A stretch of 64,000 bases of DNA from Spiractinospora alimapuensis (GTDB lineage: Bacteria > Actinomycetota > Actinomycetes > Streptosporangiales > Streptosporangiaceae), in assembly GCF_018437505.1 (NCBI RefSeq), contig NZ_CP072467.1:1550001-1614000 (forward strand), written 5' to 3'. Position numbers and translations under genes: made by a program. Below, piece after piece: positions 59,503-64,000 of the stretch (its first letter is position 1; every line of letters begins with the position of its first letter). The notes below the pieces were generated by a model. That model was not told the origin of the DNA, made no database searches, and worked only from the letters and a program-made list of their open reading frames with translations.

Positions 59503-60450
59503 TTAACGGAACAACTCGTCGACGTTGACCTCGTCCTCGACGAGCCCGTCCTCGTGCATCAGGTCCGCGATCAGCTCGACGGACTCCATGTTGGTCTCGG
59601 CCGGCCACTTCGGCAGCCGCACCCGCTGCAGCAAGTTCTCGTCGATCTCGGTGTAGGAGGGCACGATCTCGCGCACCTCGTCCGGGTTCTCCTCGGCGTA
59701 TTCGAGGGACTCCGCGAGGGCTGCGGACAGGTCGTCGTAGAGCTCGGGATCCTCGGCGATGGACTGTTCGTTGGCGAAGTACACGGCGATGGTGAGCTCC
59801 GGGTGGGTACCGGCGTAGTTGGAGCCGATCTCACGGAATCCCTCTTCCTCCGCCATGGTGGTGAAGGGCTCGACCACCCAGATCGCGTCGACCTGCTCGT
59901 TCTCCAGGCTCGCGTTCATGTCGCCCAGCGGCATCTCCACGAATTCGACCTCGGAGGGATCCCCACCGTCGTCGCGGACGATCTGGCGCACGGTCGTGTC
60001 GCCGATGTTGTTCAGCGTGTTGGCGGCGACCGTGGCCCCTTCCAAGTCGGAGAGGCTCTCGATGGGGCTGTCGTCGAGGACGAAGACGCCGCTGAAGTCC
60101 GCCCCGATCTCGCCGTTGCTTCCCACTCCGTTGGCGAACGCCTGGAGCGGCAGTTCCTCGTTGATCATGAGCGAGACGACGTTGCTGAACCCGAAGTCGA
60201 ACTCCTGGCTGACAACGCTGGGAACGAGTGCCGCTCCACCCTGCGCTTGTTGGATTTCGAGGTCGAGGCCGCGTTCTTCGAAGAAACCCTGCTCCATTCC
60301 GAGATAAAGCGGCGCCACGTCCACAATGGGGATGACACCGGCGGTTACCTCACGAAGCTCTCCGTCGTCGTCGGACGCGTCACCTCCGCCGCAGGCCGAG
60401 GTTGCCGCCAGAGCGAGTGCGCTACCCAGTACGAGTATGCGTCGACGCAT
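59503..60450 (-). CDS. ABC transporter substrate-binding lipoprotein (NMT1/SsuA-like)
   Basis: 315 aa. A lipobox ATSAC marks a membrane-anchored lipoprotein. The NMT1-like fold shows VDVAPLYLGMEQGFFEERGL at the N-terminus and VDAIWVVEPFTTMAEEEGF in the middle. The mature protein is strongly acidic, usual for actinobacterial binding proteins. It is the first gene of the leftward operon. GGAGAA lies 7 bases before the ATG. Confidence 0.9.
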   Translation of the reverse strand: MRRRILVLGSALALAATSACGGGDASDDDGELREVTAGVIPIVDVAPLYLGMEQGFFEERGLDLEIQQAQGGAALVPSVVSQEFDFGFSNVVSLMINEELPLQAFANGVGSNGEIGADFSGVFVLDDSPIESLSDLEGATVAANTLNNIGDTTVRQIVRDDGGDPSEVEFVEMPLGDMNASLENEQVDAIWVVEPFTTMAEEEGFREIGSNYAGTHPELTIAVYFANEQSIAEDPELYDDLSAALAESLEYAEENPDEVREIVPSYTEIDENLLQRVRLPKWPAETNMESVELIADLMHEDGLVEDEVNVDELFR

Positions 60451-60552
60451 CGTGATTCTTCTCCAGGGGGGCGATGACAGGGAATCCGTCCGACAGGTCG
60501 CCGTTGGTCAGAAAGAACGGCGACAGTTCGCGGGTACGCAAACCGATCGGAC

Positions 60553-60598
60553 CTTAAGTGCGATTTACGCACATCTGTTCTGGCACCGAACTTAAGTG
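60553..60598. promoter_or_regulatory. Intergenic operator region with GTTC-N7-GAAC and other repeats
   Basis: GTTC (60577-60580) and GAAC (60588-60591) form an inverted repeat with 7 bases between. CTTAAGTG occurs at 60553-60560 and 60591-60598. GTGCG/CGCAC flank a 5-base centre at 60558-60572. The region lies between the leftward transporter operon and the rightward IclR gene. The same GTTC-N7-GAAC arrangement recurs before catI at 61916, suggesting one IclR regulator. Confidence 0.5.
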
Positions 60599-60811
60599 AC
60601 CGGGGTTACCCCGTCAAGAGGCCATGTCCAAGCTGTTACGGACGTTTGGGGCGTCGCGCCTGGACAGCCGAGCAGCGCACACTGAGGTGTACGCGTTCCG
60701 GACACCCGGGCTTTGCACCCCCGGACCCGACCGGCAACAATGACGGCAAACCGACGAGGCGAAGGAGCATCGCGCCATGCGCAACACCCCGAATCGCGGC
60801 CGGAGCGACGG

Positions 60812-61606
60812 ATGACCGTGGAGGAACCGCGCGGTACGCACTTCGTCCAGTCACTGGAACGTGGACTCGCCGTCGTACGGGCGTTCTCCGCGGACGAGAC
60901 GTCGATGACGCTCAGCGAAGTCGCGCGCAAGACCGGACTGACCCGCGCCGCCGCCCGCCGCTTCCTTCTCACTCTCGCCGACCTGGGATACGTGCGCAGC
61001 GACGGGCGGAACTTCGCCCTGACCCCCCGGGTTCTGGAGCTGGGCTACGCCTACCTCTCCTCCGCGGGACTGCCGGAGGTCGCCCAGCCCCATCTCGAGC
61101 GACTCGTCAGCGAGGTGCGCGAGTCGTCCTCGGTCTCCGTACTGGACGGAGACGAGGTCGTGTACATCGCACGAGTGCCCACCTCGCGCATCATGGCCGT
61201 CTCGATCAGCGTGGGGACGCGGTTCCCCGCGTACGCGACGTCGATGGGGCGGGTCCTGCTGGCCGGGAAGTCCGCCGCCCAACTGGACGCCTACCTGGAA
61301 CGCGTGACCCTGCAGCGCCTCACCGCCCACACCATCACCACGCCCGGACGACTCCGCGCCGAGCTTGACCGCGTGCGCAGCCAGGGGTGGGCGATCGTCG
61401 ACCAAGAACTGGAGGAGGGCCTGCGTTCGGTCGCGGCACCGATTAGGGACCGGGACGGCACCGTGGTCGCGGCGGCGAACGTCTCCGCCCACGCCAATCG
61501 GACCCCGGTGGAGGACATACGACGCGACCTCCTTCCCCCGCTACTCGCGATGACCGCCCGCCTCGAGGCCGACCTGGAGATCGCGAGCCGCGGTCGCACC
61601 CTGTGA
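60812..61606 (+). CDS. IclR-family regulator (PcaR/PcaU-like)
   Basis: 264 aa. The helix-turn-helix contains LSEVARKTGLTRAAARRFLL and the ligand domain has VYIARVPTSRIMAVSISVGT and ATSMGRVLLAG. This matches the PcaR/PcaU/PobR group, which senses protocatechuate, beta-ketoadipate or related acids. It lies between the transporter operon and the catIJF-like genes and probably controls both. The ATG at 60812 is where similarity begins. Confidence 0.9.
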   Translation: MTVEEPRGTHFVQSLERGLAVVRAFSADETSMTLSEVARKTGLTRAAARRFLLTLADLGYVRSDGRNFALTPRVLELGYAYLSSAGLPEVAQPHLERLVSEVRESSSVSVLDGDEVVYIARVPTSRIMAVSISVGTRFPAYATSMGRVLLAGKSAAQLDAYLERVTLQRLTAHTITTPGRLRAELDRVRSQGWAIVDQELEEGLRSVAAPIRDRDGTVVAAANVSAHANRTPVEDIRRDLLPPLLAMTARLEADLEIASRGRTL

Positions 61607-61781
61607 GGGTGGGGTGACACGGGTCCGGGGGTGACCGACCGCGCGACGGCGTCGGCGCCCCCGACCCCGTAGCCGTCCGCCCACGGTCCGACGGCGCGGA
61701 CCGTGCGGGTGACCGACACCGATCCGCGCCGGGCGCGGTCGCGACCTCGGTCTCCAACGACCGCGTTCGGAGCGCGGGAAT

Positions 61782-61813
61782 CAAGCCCCGGTTGGCACGC
61801 CAACCGGGGCTTG
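61782..61813 (+). terminator. 15-bp perfect hairpin after the IclR gene
   Basis: CAAGCCCCGGTTGGC (61782-61796) pairs exactly with 61799-61813 around a 2-base gap. It probably ends the IclR transcript before the cat promoter. Confidence 0.7.
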
Positions 61814-61875
61814 CCTGTACCCGCCGGCCCTACGGCGGCCGAGCGGGAGTCTCCCGTGCCGGACCACACGGATTC

Positions 61876-61932
61876 TTGACCAGTGCGACGGGTCGGGTTA
61901 ATGTCTGTGCATTGATGTTCGCTTTATGAACA
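61876..61932 (+). promoter_or_regulatory. cat promoter and IclR-like operator
   Basis: TTGACC (61876-61881) and TAATGT (61899-61904) are separated by 17 bases, a textbook sigma-70-type promoter. TGTTC (61916-61920) and GAACA (61928-61932) form an inverted repeat with 7 bases between, just after the expected transcription start. The site could block or tune transcription of catI, catJ and catF. Confidence 0.65.
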
Positions 61933-61967
61933 ACTATGCGGTATTCGAACGAAAGTTGAGGGCGCAC

Positions 61968-62795
61968 ATGATCGTGGCGCTGGACGAGGGGATCCGCGAG
62001 CTCGTCCATGACGGAGACACGGTCGCGCTTGAGGGGTTCACCCACCTCATTCCGGTCGCTGCGGGACACGAGATCATCCGCCAGCGCCGGCGCGACCTGA
62101 CGCTGGTCCGGATGACCCCGGACATCGTCTACGACCAGCTCATCGGCGCCGGATGTGCCGCCAAGCTGGTGTTCTCCTGGGGTGGTAACCCCGGAGTCGG
62201 CTCCCTCCACCGCTTCCGGGACGCGATCCAGAACAACTGGCCCCGGCCGCTGGAGATCGAGGAACACAGCCACGCGGGTATGGCCAACCGCTACGTCGCC
62301 GGTGCGTCCGGGATTCCCTTCGCGGTCCTGCGCGGATACGTCGGCACCGACCTCGTCGGCCAGACCGCCAACATCAAGCCGATCACCTGCCCCTTCACCG
62401 GTGAGTCCCTCACCGCGGTACCGGCCCTGAACCCCGACGTCGCCATCGTGCACGCGCAACGCGCCGACCGTGCGGGCAACGTCCAGATGTGGGGCATCAC
62501 CGGGGTACAGAAGGAGGTCGTGCTGGCGGCGCGGCGGGCGCTGGTGACGGTCGAGGAGGTCGTCGACGAGCTGGAGCCCGTTCCCGGCGCGACGATTCTC
62601 CCCCATCGGGTCATCTCCGCCGTCGCCGTCGCGCCCAACGGGGCCGCGCCGTCCTATGCTCACGGCTATTACGCCCGGGACAACCAGGCGTACCAGGCGT
62701 GGGATCCCATCGGACGGGACCGGGACTCCTTCACCGCGTGGCTCGACTCCGAGGTCCTCGGCTCCGCCGGCGAAAACGCGAAGGGAACGTCATGA
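61968..62795 (+). CDS. catI: 3-oxoadipate CoA-transferase, alpha subunit
   Basis: 275 aa CoA-transferase family I subunit. Seen are LVHDGDTVALEGFTHLIPVA, WGGNPGVGSLHRFRDA and VGTDLVGQTANIKPITCPFTG. It resembles CatI of Pseudomonas knackmussii and glutaconate CoA-transferase A; the thiolase downstream favours 3-oxoadipate. It activates 3-oxoadipate with CoA from succinyl-CoA. Start at 61968 has a GAGGGCG ribosome site; an upstream ATG at 61926 is less likely. Confidence 0.86.
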   Translation: MIVALDEGIRELVHDGDTVALEGFTHLIPVAAGHEIIRQRRRDLTLVRMTPDIVYDQLIGAGCAAKLVFSWGGNPGVGSLHRFRDAIQNNWPRPLEIEEHSHAGMANRYVAGASGIPFAVLRGYVGTDLVGQTANIKPITCPFTGESLTAVPALNPDVAIVHAQRADRAGNVQMWGITGVQKEVVLAARRALVTVEEVVDELEPVPGATILPHRVISAVAVAPNGAAPSYAHGYYARDNQAYQAWDPIGRDRDSFTAWLDSEVLGSAGENAKGTS

Positions 62796-63547
62796 GCACA
62801 GAGAACCAGTGGTCCTCCGACGAGATCATGACGGTCACCGCCTCCCGCGCGCTGGTCGGTGACGCCGCGTGCTTCGTGGGAATCGGGCTGCCGAGCACGG
62901 CCGCGAACCTGGCCCGTCGCACGCACGCGCCGGACCTGTGGCTGATCTACGAGTCGGGCACGCTGGGCGCCAAGCCCGAGACGCTCCCCCTGTCCATCGG
63001 GGACGGGATCCTCGCCGAGACCGCCGACACAGTCGTCCCGGTCCCGGAGGTCTTCAACTACTGGCTGCAGCCGGGCCGCATCGACGTCGGTTTCCTCGGC
63101 GCCGCACAACTGGACAGGTTCGGCAACATCAACACCACCGTGATCGGCGACTACGCCGATCCGAAGGTACGTCTCCCCGGAGCCGGCGGGGCACCCGAGA
63201 TCGCCGCGAACTGCCGTGAGGTCATGGTCATCGTGCGCCAGAGCCGACGCACGTTCGTGGAGAAGGTGGACTTCGTGACGTCCGTCGGGTTCGGGAACGG
63301 AGCTGGCGACCGAGAGCGGCTCGGACTTCGTGGCGCGGGCCCCACACGCGTCATCACCGACCTCGGGGTCCTGGAACCCGACCCCGAAACCCGGGAGCTT
63401 ACGCTGGTCACGGTGCACCCCGGCATCGATGTGGATGACGTACGCGCGGCCACCGGCTGGGAACTCGCCGTATCACCCGACCTGACGACGACCACACCGC
63501 CGTCCGACGAGGAGCTCGCCGTTCTGCGAGTCCTCACCGGCAAGTAG
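62792..63547 (+). CDS. catJ: 3-oxoadipate CoA-transferase, beta subunit
   Basis: 251 aa. The active-site Glu that forms a thioester is in WLIYESGTLGA. Other family stretches are FVGIGLPSTAANLARRTHAP and LGAAQLDRFGNINTTVIGDY. The ATG overlaps the alpha-subunit stop as ATGA, ensuring equal synthesis of both subunits. Forms the heteromeric enzyme with CatI. Confidence 0.87.
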   Translation: MSTENQWSSDEIMTVTASRALVGDAACFVGIGLPSTAANLARRTHAPDLWLIYESGTLGAKPETLPLSIGDGILAETADTVVPVPEVFNYWLQPGRIDVGFLGAAQLDRFGNINTTVIGDYADPKVRLPGAGGAPEIAANCREVMVIVRQSRRTFVEKVDFVTSVGFGNGAGDRERLGLRGAGPTRVITDLGVLEPDPETRELTLVTVHPGIDVDDVRAATGWELAVSPDLTTTTPPSDEELAVLRVLTGK

Positions 63548-63557
63548 GGGCAGCCCC

Positions 63558-64000
63558 ATGACAGAGACCTTCATCCTCGACGCGGTACGCACCCCGTTCG
63601 GCAAGTACGGCGGTGCCCTTTCCGGTGAACGCCCCGACGACCTCGCCGCGCACGTGGTCCGCGCGCTCGTCGACCGCTCTCCCGACCTGGACCCCGCGAC
63701 GATCGACGACATCCTGCTCGGAGACGCGAACGCCGCGGGAGAGGACAACCGTGACGTCGCACGGATGGCCGGCCTGCTGGCGGGGCTGCCCACCAGCGTG
63801 CCGGGAGCCACGGTGAACCGGCTTTGCGGGTCCGGGATGGAGGCCGCCATCGCGGCCAACCGCGCGATCGCCGTCGGCGACGCCTCGCTCATGATCGCCG
63901 GTGGTGTGGAGTCGATGAGTCGCGCCCCCTGGGTCATGCCCAAGCCCCCCAAGGGCTTCCCCGCCGGGAACGCCACCATGTACTCCACCACCCTCGGCTG
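63558..64000 (+). CDS. catF: Thiolase, probable beta-ketoadipyl-CoA thiolase (partial)
   Basis: First 147 residues of a thiolase, cut by the window end. Opening FILDAVRTPFGKYGGALSGERP and active-site Cys in NRLCGSGMEAAIAANRAI are seen. Its position 10 bases after the CoA-transferase genes points to cleavage of 3-oxoadipyl-CoA to succinyl-CoA and acetyl-CoA (PcaF/CatF), not acetoacetyl-CoA chemistry. The C-terminal His and Cys are outside the window. Confidence 0.85.
   Translation, partial: MTETFILDAVRTPFGKYGGALSGERPDDLAAHVVRALVDRSPDLDPATIDDILLGDANAAGEDNRDVARMAGLLAGLPTSVPGATVNRLCGSGMEAAIAANRAIAVGDASLMIAGGVESMSRAPWVMPKPPKGFPAGNATMYSTTLG

Noticed and set aside
1-64000. Mobile elements, prophage, CRISPR arrays and secretion-system effectors
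   Set aside because: No transposase, integrase, terminal inverted repeats or repeat-spacer arrays were found on either strand by eye; this is not a substitute for a computed search.

Overview
The window comes from a high-GC actinomycete. GC-rich third codon positions, GTG/TTG starts, 4-base ATGA/GTGA overlaps and actinobacterial families (DUF3145, DUF5998, DUF397, DUF1707, baeRF2) point to a Streptomyces/Nocardiopsis-like organism; Nocardiopsaceae is my best guess, not proven. I see no insertion sequence, prophage, CRISPR array or rRNA. One tRNA-Met lies at 37962-38038.

Layout. 1-2082: a two-component system, cut by the window edge, and a HIT protein. 2094-6407: phosphonate catabolism (PhnY-like dehydrogenase, phosphonoacetate hydrolase PhnA, phosphonate-associated alcohol dehydrogenase). 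6503-15377: the most unusual locus. It holds an operon of a GTP cyclohydrolase II paralogue with an altered active site, a CDP-alcohol phosphatidyltransferase, an MDR dehydrogenase, a PTPS homologue lacking its catalytic residues, a glycosyltransferase and a methyltransferase. It is flanked by a creatininase-family amidohydrolase, a flippase-like membrane protein and a divergent TetR regulator with a candidate operator. 15422-20333: mixed genes (AtoE-like transporter, ElaA, macrodomain-DUF6508 fusion, YbhB, HAD, DUF1707). 20482-25090: DUF3145 and a coupled ECF sigma / unknown / TPR-CHAT operon. 25147-31751: housekeeping-like genes and a GNAT-acyl-CoA synthetase fusion. 31878-37815: Mrp (Mnh) Na+/H+ antiporter operon. 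38117-39273: split RibD pair. 39655-50825: P1 peptidase, exported isomerase plus PQQ-type dehydrogenase, PH-domain pair, baeRF2 protein and an XRE/DUF397/ATPase regulatory module.

51004-64000: a catabolic island. A long leftward gene set (two substrate-binding proteins, one internally deleted; two permeases; ATPase; benzoylformate decarboxylase-like enzyme; benzaldehyde dehydrogenase-like enzyme; MetE-like protein; GntR regulator) faces a rightward IclR regulator and catI/catJ/catF-type beta-ketoadipate genes. Two intergenic regions share a GTTC-N7-GAAC inverted repeat, suggesting the IclR protein controls both arms. The gene order suggests uptake of an aromatic 2-keto acid or related compound, decarboxylation to an aldehyde, oxidation to an acid, and final ring-cleavage product breakdown to succinyl-CoA and acetyl-CoA.

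The strongest candidates for undescribed biology are the pterin-like/glycolipid-like locus at 6.5-14.5 kb and the sigma-CHAT operon at 21.6-24.6 kb.
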